In this document: piece by piece, positions 8,913 through 16,979 of the stretch
How the letters are laid out: each line of letters begins with the position of its first letter
Position numbering within the stretch: the stretch's first letter is position 1
NCBI RefSeq assembly: GCF_003369565.1
Contig: NZ_PIOD01000006.1
Coordinates: 248,001 to 312,000 of the forward strand
Reading direction: 5' to 3'
Origin: Oceanobacillus chungangensis
GTDB lineage: Bacteria > Bacillota > Bacilli > Bacillales > Amphibacillaceae
Length of the DNA stretch: 64,000 nucleotides
The notes under the pieces: generated by a model
Told to the model about the DNA's origin: nothing
What the model saw: only the letters and a program-made list of their open reading frames with translations
Database searches by the model: none
Position numbers and translations under genes: made by a program

Positions 8913-9011
8913 ATGAAAGGTATAAAATTTAAACGAGATAAGAAACATACACCCAAAAACACTCATGCTAAGACGAAATATATAATGTTCGGGGGGAGAA
9001 GCGAATGCTAG
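8913..9011 (+). CDS. small basic ORF overlapping the start of sigI
   Basis: 32 codons (starts MKGIKFKRDKKHTPK, ends FGGRSEC), very rich in Lys, with a GGTGG SD six bases before ATG 8913. Its stop at 9011 overlaps the first 7 bp of sigI, and the sigI SD (GGGGGG, 8991-8996) lies inside it. The geometry suggests translational coupling. I do not recognise the peptide; it could also be chance. Confidence 0.35.
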   Translation: MKGIKFKRDKKHTPKNTHAKTKYIMFGGRSEC

Positions 9012-9736
9012 CAAGTAGCCTATTAGAAGAAATCCCCCTTGAAGAAATGGTTGAATCAGTTCAAAATGGTGATACAAACGTTCAGAATTATTTATTGAGG
9101 GCTTATCAGCCTTTTATTGCTAAATGTGCATCTGAAGTATGCAAGCGGTATATTGATCCGAAGCGTGATGATGAATATAGCATTGGTCTATCCGCATTTA
9201 ATGAAGCAATATTTTCTTATTCAGCTACTCGTGGTTGTTCATTCTTGTCCTTTGCAAAAATTGTAATCAAACGAAAAATAATCGATTATATACGCTATAA
9301 TAGTAGAAGGCCACATTCTATTTCTTTAGATGAGAAGTATGATGAGGAACAGATGGAAAATCCTATTGAAGTTGTTGTAGCAAAGGAAGCATATCAAGAA
9401 GAGCAAAATAATATTCATCGCAGAGAAGAAATTGTCGAATTTAAAGAGAAGTTAAGTCAGTACAAATTAACCTTCTCGGAGCTCACAGAGGTTTCGCCGA
9501 AGCATAAAGATGCAAGGGATTCTGCAGTTAAAGTTGCGAGAACGCTCTATGAAGATCGGGAATTAAGTAAATACGTTTATCTGAAAAGGAAATTGCCGAT
9601 TAAAGACTTAGTAAATAAAGTAGAGGTTAGTAAGAAAACATTAGAACGAAATAGAAAGTTTATATTAGCGATTTTTATTATTTTAAGTGAGGATTATCAT
9701 TACTTAAAGGATTATCTTAAGGGTGTGGGTGAGTGA
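9005..9736 (+). CDS. sigI: RNA polymerase sigma factor SigI
   Basis: 243 residues with the SigI-type sigma-70 layout: a region-2 segment (ALxxYQPFIAKCASEVCKRYID, then EYSIGLSAFNEAIFSY, FLSFAKIVIKRKIIDYIRYN) and a divergent C-terminal DNA-binding part. SigI is a heat- and cell-wall-linked alternative sigma factor held by the membrane anti-sigma RsgI, encoded immediately downstream with a 4-bp overlap (GTGA). Strong SD GGGGGG before ATG 9005. Confidence 0.9.
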   Translation: MLASSLLEEIPLEEMVESVQNGDTNVQNYLLRAYQPFIAKCASEVCKRYIDPKRDDEYSIGLSAFNEAIFSYSATRGCSFLSFAKIVIKRKIIDYIRYNSRRPHSISLDEKYDEEQMENPIEVVVAKEAYQEEQNNIHRREEIVEFKEKLSQYKLTFSELTEVSPKHKDARDSAVKVARTLYEDRELSKYVYLKRKLPIKDLVNKVEVSKKTLERNRKFILAIFIILSEDYHYLKDYLKGVGE

Positions 9737-10956
9737 AAAAAGGGATCGTAATGGAAGAACACCGGGATTTTATTATACTCATGACAGAGGACGGTGAATT
9801 TGAGAAAGGTGTTACTTTGGATAAACATCCTAAAATTGGTGAGGAGGTTCATTATCAACCTTTTGAATTAAAGCAAAGAAAGCCTAGTTTTCGTACCCCA
9901 ATAAAACTGCTTCCCATGGTATGCATAATATTATTATTTATGCTTCCATTTTATTTAATTCCTGACAATAATGAAACATTTGCATATGTAATGATTGATA
10001 TTAACCCAAGCATCGAATTAGAAATCGATGCGCATTATAATGTTCGAAATATTCGGCCGTTGAATAAAGATGCGGAAATTATTGTCGAGCAATTAGAGTA
10101 TTTTAGAAATGAGAAAGTTGAAATTATTATTGATTTAATTATGAGTATGAGTGAGAAGACCGGGCTTATTAATGATGAAAAAAATATGCTTCTAGGAATT
10201 AGTTTTGTTACTGAGGAAAAGGAGCAAACAGTATCAGAAAATATGCAGCAATTTTCCGACGAGTATGTTGAAGACTGGAATATTGCCACTTTTATCGTGC
10301 CCAAAAATATCAGAAATAAAGCACTTGAAAAAAATATCTCTATGAATAAGGTTATGTCGGAAAGCCTTAATGAAAATGAACTTGATGAAGAAATCATAGA
10401 TGAAAAAGAAAAAGTAATTATTAATTCCTTCTATCATAATGACTCAACCGATGAGAAACAAATGTTTTATGAGCAACCTGTCAGGCAAGAACAGTTACAT
10501 ATTAAAGAAAAAAATCCGAATTCAGATAAAAAAACAAACTTGGAAAAAAATATACAAGAAGATACCGCTTCCGAGAAAAAAGGAAAGCCAAAACCTAATT
10601 CCGAACAAAAGAATAAAGCAAATACTAAGAACAAGCCAAACGTGAGCCATAATCACGGGAAAAAAATGGAAGAAGAGAAAAGGAACAAACAGCCTAACCA
10701 GCAAGAATTAAACAATGGTCATAAAGATAAGCAAAAAAAGAATCTGAATAAAGCAAATGAAGAAAAAGATAAGGACAAACAAGAAAAGAATAACAACCTA
10801 AATAAAGAAAAACATAAGGACAAACAAGAAAAGAATAACAACGCAAATAAAGAAAATCGTAAGAACAAACAAGAAAAGAATAACAACGCAAATAAAGAAA
10901 ATCGTAAGGACAAACATGAAAAGAATAACGATTATGATCAACATCATAATAAATAA
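9733..10956 (+). CDS. rsgI: anti-sigma-I factor RsgI
   Basis: 407 residues. The N-terminal ~50 residues match the RsgI sigma-binding domain (GIVMEEHRDFIILMTEDGEF). One transmembrane segment lies at about 58-77, followed by the conserved extracellular segment starting YVMIDINPSIELEID. From about residue 250 the protein is low-complexity, dominated by K, N, E, Q and D, and ends in tandem 15-residue repeats (DKQEKNNNANKENRK type). In B. subtilis RsgI also has a hydrophilic outer tail, thought to contact the wall. GTG start 9733 overlaps the sigI stop. Confidence 0.88.
   Translation: MKKGIVMEEHRDFIILMTEDGEFEKGVTLDKHPKIGEEVHYQPFELKQRKPSFRTPIKLLPMVCIILLFMLPFYLIPDNNETFAYVMIDINPSIELEIDAHYNVRNIRPLNKDAEIIVEQLEYFRNEKVEIIIDLIMSMSEKTGLINDEKNMLLGISFVTEEKEQTVSENMQQFSDEYVEDWNIATFIVPKNIRNKALEKNISMNKVMSESLNENELDEEIIDEKEKVIINSFYHNDSTDEKQMFYEQPVRQEQLHIKEKNPNSDKKTNLEKNIQEDTASEKKGKPKPNSEQKNKANTKNKPNVSHNHGKKMEEEKRNKQPNQQELNNGHKDKQKKNLNKANEEKDKDKQEKNNNLNKEKHKDKQEKNNNANKENRKNKQEKNNNANKENRKDKHEKNNDYDQHHNK
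10774..10923 (+). repeat. 45-bp tandem repeats inside rsgI
   Basis: Three full 45-bp units start at 10774, 10819 and 10864, and a partial fourth at 10909. Units 2 and 3 differ at only one position. They encode 15-residue repeats in the outer tail of RsgI, so the unit keeps frame when copies are gained or lost. Confidence 0.85.
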
Positions 10957-10995
10957 AATGGCAAAGCCCCTAAATATAGGAGCCTTGCCATTTTT
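10957..10995. terminator. bidirectional terminator between rsgI and yhdB
   Basis: ATGGCAA(a)G and C(c)TTGCCAT pair, with an inner CCCT/AGG(A)G extension, flanked by A- and T-rich runs (TTTTTAT). It lies between convergent genes and overlaps the last codon of the minus-strand gene. Confidence 0.7.
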
Positions 10996-11227
10996 ATACT
11001 TGCATAGTTAATGCTGGAAGGTGCTTCATTGCATGGTCTAGATAATATAGAAGATTGTCATGAGATTCGATAATTTTTTGCTCATCTAAAGAGTAGTTGT
11101 AGGCGTGTAAAAAATGATGAATCTTTTTAGACAATATATCATCATTTGTACGGACCATAAGAACGAGTAAATCATCCCACTGTCCCCAAAGCGTGAAATA
11201 AAGAGCTTTATCATAATCTGGAACCAT
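10994..11227 (-). CDS. yhdB: YhdB-like small protein
   Basis: 77 residues. The N-terminal core (DYDKALYFTLWGQWDDLLVLMVRT) and DDxLSKKIHHFLHAY strongly resemble B. subtilis YhdB, an uncharacterised protein of about 80 residues. No signal or membrane segment. ATG 11227 follows a strong AAGGAGGGGG SD. Function unknown; single gene convergent with rsgI. Confidence 0.65.
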   Translation of the reverse strand: MVPDYDKALYFTLWGQWDDLLVLMVRTNDDILSKKIHHFLHAYNYSLDEQKIIESHDNLLYYLDHAMKHLPALTMQV

Positions 11228-11369
11228 TTTTCCCCCTCCTTAAATGTAGGGTTAAAATCTTTTCTCTTCAATATTTAAATTGCCTACAGATTATATTATC
11301 CCCTTTTTCTATATTAAATGTCAGAAGCAATGCTGGTGTGATTGCCAATAAAAGGCTTTGCGAAAATGA

Positions 11370-11398
11370 GCATAAAACAGCACTGACGAAACATACTA
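11370..11398 (+). promoter_or_regulatory. candidate sigma-G promoter
   Basis: GCATA (11370-11374), 17 bp, then CATACTA (11392-11398), matching the forespore sigma-G consensus (GHATR and CATxHTA) and placed 27 bp ahead of the spore lipoprotein gene. B. subtilis yhcN is sigma-G dependent, which agrees. Confidence 0.6.
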
Positions 11399-11425
11399 CT
11401 AGCAAACAGTTAAGGAGGAAAAACA

Positions 11426-12049
11426 ATGACATGGAAAAAATATAGTACAGTTGCAGTTGTTGCATTGACTTTAGTTGGTTGTTCAAATATGAATGGAACA
11501 GAACAAGGTGCAGCAAACAGAGATAGAAATCATCACGTGGAGCAAACGAGATATTATAATAATGCTGGAGAAGGAATGACAAACGTTCGAAATTACACAC
11601 ATGAAAATGGTAATCGTATGCATAACGATTATTATCGAAATATAAATAACCCAACAGATGGAAACATCAATAATGAAACCCGATACCATGTAGATAAAGA
11701 GGCAGCAGATAAAATAGTCAGAGATGTAAAACATGTTGATCGTGCACATGTGTTAACATCAGGCCATAATGCATATGTTGCTGTAGGAGTAAAAGATGCC
11801 AATGTTAATCAAAATCGTAACCATGACCGCAACCGTGATGAATTGCCAAATGATGTGAAGAATGAAATAAGCAGAATCGTTAAATCTGTTGACAAAAATA
11901 TTGATAAAGTATACGTTTCAGCTCATCCAGAATTCTTTAACTTAACGCATAATTATGTGGAAGATGTTAGAAGTGGACATCCTGTAGAAGGATTCTTTGA
12001 CCAATTTGGTAATATGGTTCAACGATTATTTCCTCATCATACACGATAA
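11426..12049 (+). CDS. YhcN/YlaJ-family sporulation lipoprotein
   Basis: 207 residues. Lipoprotein signal peptide with lipobox LVGC (Cys ~19), an Asn-rich linker, then the YhcN/YlaJ domain (DKEAADKIVRDVKHVDRAHVLTSGHNAYVAVGV, ending IVKSVDKNIDKVYVSAHPEFF). Members are inner spore membrane lipoproteins with roles in spore properties and germination. The strong SD AAGGAGG and sigma-G-like promoter fit forespore expression. Monocistronic, with a strong terminator 5 bp after the stop. Confidence 0.85.
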   Translation: MTWKKYSTVAVVALTLVGCSNMNGTEQGAANRDRNHHVEQTRYYNNAGEGMTNVRNYTHENGNRMHNDYYRNINNPTDGNINNETRYHVDKEAADKIVRDVKHVDRAHVLTSGHNAYVAVGVKDANVNQNRNHDRNRDELPNDVKNEISRIVKSVDKNIDKVYVSAHPEFFNLTHNYVEDVRSGHPVEGFFDQFGNMVQRLFPHHTR

Positions 12050-12054
12050 AAGCA

Positions 12055-12090
12055 AAGAGCACTCTTAAATAAATGAGAGTGCTCTTTTTT
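12055..12090 (+). terminator. intrinsic terminator
   Basis: AAGAGCACTCT (from 12055) and AGAGTGCTCTT (12076-12086) pair around a short A/T loop and are followed by TTTTTT. It ends the YhcN-like gene. The 230 bp after it, before yrrT, hold an AT-rich stretch with ACATATAATTCG that may include the yrrT promoter. Confidence 0.85.
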
Positions 12091-12320
12091 GATTGTCGAA
12101 TGTATGTAAATCAAAAAGCTTGGATAGCCATGAGCAAATAAAGAACAGCATATGCACAAATCCATCAGAATGAGAATAAATTAAAACAAAACCAATCCAT
12201 AAGCCCCAGATTAAATGATTATTTCTAGTCAAAATTAGGAACATGTGGTATTGTAATACATATAATTCGTATTAATCAAAGTTATTTAATGTGATTAATT
12301 ATGAATGGAGTTGAAATAGA

Positions 12321-12977
12321 ATGGGACGAGAATTTATTGAAATATTTGAAGAGTGGGCGAAAGATTATGATGACAGTGTAGCAGGTCAAGATCCGCAATA
12401 CGCTGCTGTATTTGCCAACTATGAAGGAATATTAAATGAAGTTGTGGCCTTATCTGCAGGTACTGTTCTTGAATTCGGTGTCGGAACAGGTAATTTATCT
12501 GAAAAATTAATACACGCAGGTTTAAATGTTATTGGAATTGAGCCATCGTTAGCAATGCTCAATATTGCAAAAGAAAAGCTACCAGAACTCACGGTATTAG
12601 AGGGAGATTTTTTAACATATCCAGTAATTGATACGCCAGTTAATACAATTGTGAGCACATATGCATTTCACCATTTAACAGACGATGAAAAGTTGGTTGC
12701 CGCAAAACAATTCTCTGAGATCCTTGAGGATAATGGGAGGATTGTCTTTGGGGACACAATGTTTGCCTCGGAAATAGAGAAGCAAGCAATGATTTCTGAT
12801 GCTAAGGAAAAAGGTTTTTTTGCATTAGCAGAGGATCTACAGCGTGAATACTATCCAATCATTGATACATTAGAGGACATATTTACAACAAACGGTTTTG
12901 ATGTACAGTTTAAACAAATGAATCATTTTGTTTGGATTTTAACGGCAATAAAGAACAATAGTGTAAAGTCCCTTTAG
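12321..12977 (+). CDS. yrrT: SAM-dependent methyltransferase YrrT
   Basis: 218 residues; starts MGREFIEIFEEWAKDYD, close to B. subtilis YrrT. Class I methyltransferase fold with the SAM motif LEFGVGTGNLSEKL near residues 50-63, an acidic post-I residue (GIEPS) and DTP..IVSTYAFHHL near 110. In B. subtilis it heads the yrrT-mtnN-mccA-mccB operon that recycles methionine by-products to cysteine. Here mccA and mccB follow but mtnN does not. The substrate is unknown. Confidence 0.85.
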   Translation: MGREFIEIFEEWAKDYDDSVAGQDPQYAAVFANYEGILNEVVALSAGTVLEFGVGTGNLSEKLIHAGLNVIGIEPSLAMLNIAKEKLPELTVLEGDFLTYPVIDTPVNTIVSTYAFHHLTDDEKLVAAKQFSEILEDNGRIVFGDTMFASEIEKQAMISDAKEKGFFALAEDLQREYYPIIDTLEDIFTTNGFDVQFKQMNHFVWILTAIKNNSVKSL

Positions 12978-13172
12978 CAACGTTCAACAATGGAGAAAAA
13001 ACAACTTAGGGAGTATAAACGGTTGTAATAGATTTGGGAGATGGGAGAAGTCTTACTTACGTCTTGTGCAGGTGCAGGTGACCGTGGCTTCTCCTGTCAT
13101 GTAAATTGGATAGGAATCAGTTTTATTAAAAAAAGATTGAATCCTTTTATAGATGTGAAGAGGGGATATGGC
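12978..13172 (+). other. yrrT-mccA spacer where mtnN is expected
   Basis: 195 bp without a gene. A GC-richer stretch (13041-13100) has the complementary ends GGAGAAG (13044-13050) and CTTCTCC (13088-13094) and an internal direct repeat AGGTGCAGGTG. A frame open from ATG 13041 into mccA exists but has no SD and no family similarity, so it is treated as non-coding. Confidence 0.4.
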
Positions 13173-14087
13173 ATGGTCACATATAATTCAATACAGGAGC
13201 TTATTGGTAATACCCCATTACTCGAGATAACAAAACTCTCACTTCCAAAAGGTGTTCGCCTTTTTGCAAAGCTCGAATATTTAAATCCTGGTGGCAGTGT
13301 GAAGGATCGGCTTGGTGTAGAACTAATAAATGATGCGTTAGCTAGCGGAAAGTTAAAAGAGGGCGGTACAATCATCGAACCAACAGCAGGTAATACTGGG
13401 ATTGGATTGGCAATAGCTGCAATAGATAAAAATATTAAGGTGATGTTTTGTGTGCCCGAGCAATTCAGTTTGGAAAAGCAACAGATTATGAAGGCACTTG
13501 GTGCAACAATTGTTCATACACCAAAGGATGCTGGAATGATTGGGGCGATTAAGAGAACAGAACAATTACTCCAGGAGATTCCAAATAGTTTTTCACCACA
13601 GCAATTTTCTAATGCAGCTAATCCAAGAACATATTATAAAACACTTGGACCGGAAATTTGGAATGATTTAAATGGAAAAGTAGATGTTTTTGTTGCTGGT
13701 GCTGGGTCGGGTGGTACGTTTACAGGTACAGCTACGTTTTTAAAAGAAAAGAAACCCGCTATTCGAACTGTCATCGTTGAGCCGGAGGGTTCGATAATTG
13801 CTGGTGGAAAGGCAGGGCCACATCGAACAGAAGGAATTGGCATGGAATTCATTCCAGATTTTGTCGATCAAGCTTTATTCGATAATATTTACACTGTTAC
13901 AGATGATGATGCATTTGAAGTAGTAAAAGAATTAGCTAAGAAAGAAGGATTGCTTGTAGGCAGTTCTTCTGGATCGGCTATGTTTGCTGCATTGCAAGAG
14001 GCAAGGAAGGCGAAAGCAGGGACTACAGTAGTAACGATTCTCCCTGATGGTAGTGATCGTTATTTAAGTAAAAATATTTATAGCTAA
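13173..14087 (+). CDS. mccA: cystathionine beta-synthase / O-acetylserine sulfhydrylase MccA
   Basis: 304 residues of the PLP-dependent cysteine synthase family. Seen: PLP lysine in NPGGSVKDRL (Lys44), substrate loop PTAGNTGIG, phosphate-binding GAGSGGTFTG and C-terminal GLLVGSSSGSA. Similarity to B. subtilis MccA (YrhA) is strong along the whole length. It condenses homocysteine with serine or O-acetylserine, the first half of reverse transsulfuration. ATG 13173 has an AGAGGGGA SD and matches the family N-terminus. mccB follows 18 bp after the stop. Confidence 0.9.
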   Translation: MVTYNSIQELIGNTPLLEITKLSLPKGVRLFAKLEYLNPGGSVKDRLGVELINDALASGKLKEGGTIIEPTAGNTGIGLAIAAIDKNIKVMFCVPEQFSLEKQQIMKALGATIVHTPKDAGMIGAIKRTEQLLQEIPNSFSPQQFSNAANPRTYYKTLGPEIWNDLNGKVDVFVAGAGSGGTFTGTATFLKEKKPAIRTVIVEPEGSIIAGGKAGPHRTEGIGMEFIPDFVDQALFDNIYTVTDDDAFEVVKELAKKEGLLVGSSSGSAMFAALQEARKAKAGTTVVTILPDGSDRYLSKNIYS

Positions 14088-14105
14088 AAAGTGGAGGGAA
14101 TTAAG

Positions 14106-15239
14106 ATGCGAGCAAAGACAAAGATGATCCATGGTGGAATTACGAATGACGAAAATACAGGTGCAGTTTCGGTACCAATTTATCAAGTAAGTACGTATAA
14201 ACAGGATGGAGTAGGTAATCATCGAGGGTACGAATATTCACGTACAGGTAACCCGACAAGACATGCGCTTGAAACTGTAATAGCCAATTTGGAAAATGGT
14301 GAAGCAGGATTTGCTTTTGGCTCAGGGATGGCTGCTATTACATCGATCATGATGCTGTTTGATGCAGGTGACCATGTTGTAATGACTGATGATGTATATG
14401 GCGGATCTTACCGACTGATGACAAAAGTATTAAATCGATATAATCTTGACCACACATTTGTTGATACGAGTAATCCTCGATCCGTAGAAGCGTCAATTCA
14501 AGAAAATACAAAGGCAATATATATTGAAACACCAACAAATCCTTTATTGAAAATAACCGATTTAAAGAGGATGGCAGAAATAGCGAAGAAGCATGATTTA
14601 TTATTAATCGTTGATAATACATTTGCTACCCCTTATTGGCAACAGCCAATAGATCATGGTGCAGATATTGTTTTGCATAGTGCAACGAAATACATTGGCG
14701 GTCATAGTGATGTTGTCTCAGGTCTAGTTGTTGTTAAAACAAAAGAACTTGCCGAAAGAGTTCACTTTATCCAAAATTCCGTCGGTGCAGTATTAGGCCC
14801 ACAAGATTCTTGGCTATTAATGCGGGGAATTAAGACATTGGCATTGAGAATGGAAGCAATTGAAGCGAATACGAAGAAAATAGTCGATTTTTTACAAGGA
14901 CATGAAAAAGTTACGACCATTTATTATCCTGGACTTCCAAATCATCCAGGTCACGAACTTGCAGGGAAACAAGCCACTGGATTTGGCGGAATGATTTCTT
15001 TCGATGTTGGCAGTGAGAAAACTGCAGAACAAGTACTTGAAAAAGTGAAATACTTTACCCTTGCAGAAAGTCTTGGAGCTGTCGAAAGTCTAATTTCTGT
15101 TCCAGCAAAAATGACCCATGCATCAATACCAGCAGATAGAAGACAAGAACTCGGAATTACCGATGGCTTAATTCGTGTATCTGTCGGGATTGAGGATGCA
15201 GAAGATTTAATTGAGGATTTAGAGCAAGCACTACGATAA
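14106..15239 (+). CDS. mccB: cystathionine gamma-lyase / homocysteine lyase MccB
   Basis: 377 residues, Cys/Met metabolism PLP family. Seen: YEYSRTGNPTR, FGSGMAAI, IVDNTFATPY and the PLP lysine in HSATKYIGGH near residue 194, followed by GHxDVVSG. It splits cystathionine to cysteine, 2-oxobutyrate and ammonia, completing the pathway begun by MccA. ATG 14106 follows SD GGAGGG; a GTG at 14091 lies inside that SD. An intrinsic terminator follows. Confidence 0.9.
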   Translation: MRAKTKMIHGGITNDENTGAVSVPIYQVSTYKQDGVGNHRGYEYSRTGNPTRHALETVIANLENGEAGFAFGSGMAAITSIMMLFDAGDHVVMTDDVYGGSYRLMTKVLNRYNLDHTFVDTSNPRSVEASIQENTKAIYIETPTNPLLKITDLKRMAEIAKKHDLLLIVDNTFATPYWQQPIDHGADIVLHSATKYIGGHSDVVSGLVVVKTKELAERVHFIQNSVGAVLGPQDSWLLMRGIKTLALRMEAIEANTKKIVDFLQGHEKVTTIYYPGLPNHPGHELAGKQATGFGGMISFDVGSEKTAEQVLEKVKYFTLAESLGAVESLISVPAKMTHASIPADRRQELGITDGLIRVSVGIEDAEDLIEDLEQALR

Positions 15240-15253
15240 ATAAATATAGTAGA

Positions 15254-15284
15254 GGATGGCTTTTTATATAGCTGTCCTTTTTTC
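15254..15284 (+). terminator. terminator of the yrrT-mccAB unit
   Basis: GGATGGCT (15254-15261) pairs with AGCTGTCC (15270-15277; two G-U) followed by TTTTTTC. The 248 bp from here to the next gene show only AT-rich sequence. Confidence 0.75.
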
Positions 15285-15532
15285 TTTTCTGTAAAGTAAA
15301 AAATAGAATCAGTTATAATCACAAATAGAGACAAGCCTTAAATCGAGCGACCATTGCAATACAATAACTAGTACATTTAAATGAAAAATATCTCGCCTCT
15401 ATAGAATCTCCATACTCAATGATATTTCACTTTATGCTATACTAATAAAAATGAAAGTACCTAATAGTGAAGTACTTTTCAAAGCAAATAAGGGAAATAA
15501 TTTAAATACAATATAAAATGGAGGCAGATTAT

Positions 15533-16900
15533 ATGAGTGAAAAAGCAATCGCATATCTTAAAGAAAATAGAGAGTATTTATTGACGAAACTCAATGAATT
15601 CCTATCGATTCCAAGTGTTAGTACAGACAGTGCAAATAAGAAAGATGTGGAAGCAGCAGCGGATTTTATAGTTACATATTTAAATGATATCGGTTTTGAA
15701 AATGTTGAAAAACAGGAAACAGCGGGGCATCCACTTGTATATGCAGAATACAATCAGGCAGGACCAGAGGCGCCAACTGTATTATTCTATGGTCATTATG
15801 ATGTTCAACCTGCAGATCCATTAAATGAGTGGATTAGTGATCCATTTCAACCAGAAGTAAGAGATGGCAGAATTTACGGACGTGGGACAAGTGATGACAA
15901 GGGTCAAGTATTTATGCATCTCGCTGTTTTTGAAGCATATATGAAAACGGAAGGGAAGCTTCCACTTAATGTAAAAGTTTGTATAGAAGGAGAAGAAGAA
16001 ATCGGCAGTGAGAATTTATATGGAATTTTACATGATAAGAAGGAGCAATTTAAAGCGGATTTTGCTGTAATATCTGATTCTGGTATGGCCGAAACGAACC
16101 AACCGACAATCCTTTATGGATTAAAAGGCTTTACGGGGATTGAAATTACGGTTACAGGACCGGATCATGACCTGCATTCAGGGATGTATGGTGGTGCAAT
16201 TCGTAACCCTATCATGGCTTTAAACCATATTCTTGCATCTATGAAGAATGAGGATGAAGTGATTACTGTTGATGGTTTTTATGAGGATGTAGAGCCACTT
16301 ACAGATGCGGAAAGAAAACTAATGGAGCAAGCGCCTGGTGAGGATTTCATTAGTTCAACTGGTGCACCTGCAACCGTATCTGAAAAAGGCTATACAGCGA
16401 AGGAACATACAATGGGACGACCTACATTTGAAATTAATGGCATTTTTGGTGGTTACCAAGGTGAGGGAACGAAAACAATTATCCCATCATCTGCAACGGC
16501 AAAGATCACGTGTAGACTTGTGCCTGGACAAGATCCTGAGAAGATTCAGGATTTACTTGAAACACATGTGAATAAAGTGGCACCAGCAGGCGTAACTGTC
16601 GATGTGAAAAAAGAGAAACTTTCATCGAAAGCTTATAAAGTAGAACCAACGCATCCACTAATTACAAAAGCAGCAGAAAGCTACACAAAAGCATTTGGCA
16701 AGGAAACAATTTTCATTCGCATGGGAGGTTCGATTCCAGTTGTAGAATGGATTGAAGCAATTTACAACATCCCAATCGTATTATTAGGCTTCGGTACACC
16801 AGAAGATCGTTTGCATTCACCTAATGAAAGCTTCCCATTAGACAGCTTTGATAAAGGAATGGAAACATTAGTGTATTACTGGGAAATGGTTAATAAATAA
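15533..16900 (+). CDS. M20-family dipeptidase
   Basis: 455 residues, zinc metallopeptidase of family M20. Metal-ligand motifs: GHYDVQP, GRGTSDDKGQ (bridging Asp) and EGEEEIGSENL (catalytic Glu and ligand), then HDLHSG in the dimerisation lid and a terminal His in DRLHSPNE. It hydrolyses di- or short peptides in the cytoplasm; the exact substrate is not predictable. ATG 15533 is preceded by SD GGAGG; an earlier ATG at 15518 lies in that SD. Confidence 0.88.
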   Translation: MSEKAIAYLKENREYLLTKLNEFLSIPSVSTDSANKKDVEAAADFIVTYLNDIGFENVEKQETAGHPLVYAEYNQAGPEAPTVLFYGHYDVQPADPLNEWISDPFQPEVRDGRIYGRGTSDDKGQVFMHLAVFEAYMKTEGKLPLNVKVCIEGEEEIGSENLYGILHDKKEQFKADFAVISDSGMAETNQPTILYGLKGFTGIEITVTGPDHDLHSGMYGGAIRNPIMALNHILASMKNEDEVITVDGFYEDVEPLTDAERKLMEQAPGEDFISSTGAPATVSEKGYTAKEHTMGRPTFEINGIFGGYQGEGTKTIIPSSATAKITCRLVPGQDPEKIQDLLETHVNKVAPAGVTVDVKKEKLSSKAYKVEPTHPLITKAAESYTKAFGKETIFIRMGGSIPVVEWIEAIYNIPIVLLGFGTPEDRLHSPNESFPLDSFDKGMETLVYYWEMVNK

Positions 16901-16922
16901 ATACTTTTTTTACTACTGAGAT

Positions 16923-16955
16923 AACCCCGTGTCCATATGTTCGATTCGGGGTATT
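16923..16955 (+). terminator. possible terminator after the dipeptidase gene
   Basis: ACCCCG and CGGGGT pair across a 17-nt loop, followed by ATTATT. The U tract is weak and it lies just before the SD of the next gene, so partial read-through is likely. Confidence 0.4.
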
Positions 16956-16979
16956 ATTCTGTTTTTGGAGGTGCTAATA

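Noticed and set aside
8763-9077. 104-codon minus-strand ORF over the sigI start
   Set aside because: Antisense to sigI and its promoter region, no SD and composition of an AT-rich shadow frame.
6660-10937. Hydrophobic or Phe/Ser-rich minus-strand ORFs opposite the protease and rsgI genes
   Set aside because: They mirror Lys/Glu/Asn-rich codons of the real genes on the other strand.
11268-11654. 128-codon minus-strand ORF over the YhcN-like gene
   Set aside because: Antisense to a well-supported lipoprotein gene; no SD or family similarity.
13041-13172. N-terminal extension of mccA by 44 codons
   Set aside because: No SD before ATG 13041, no similarity in the extension, and the MccA family begins at ATG 13173, which has an SD.
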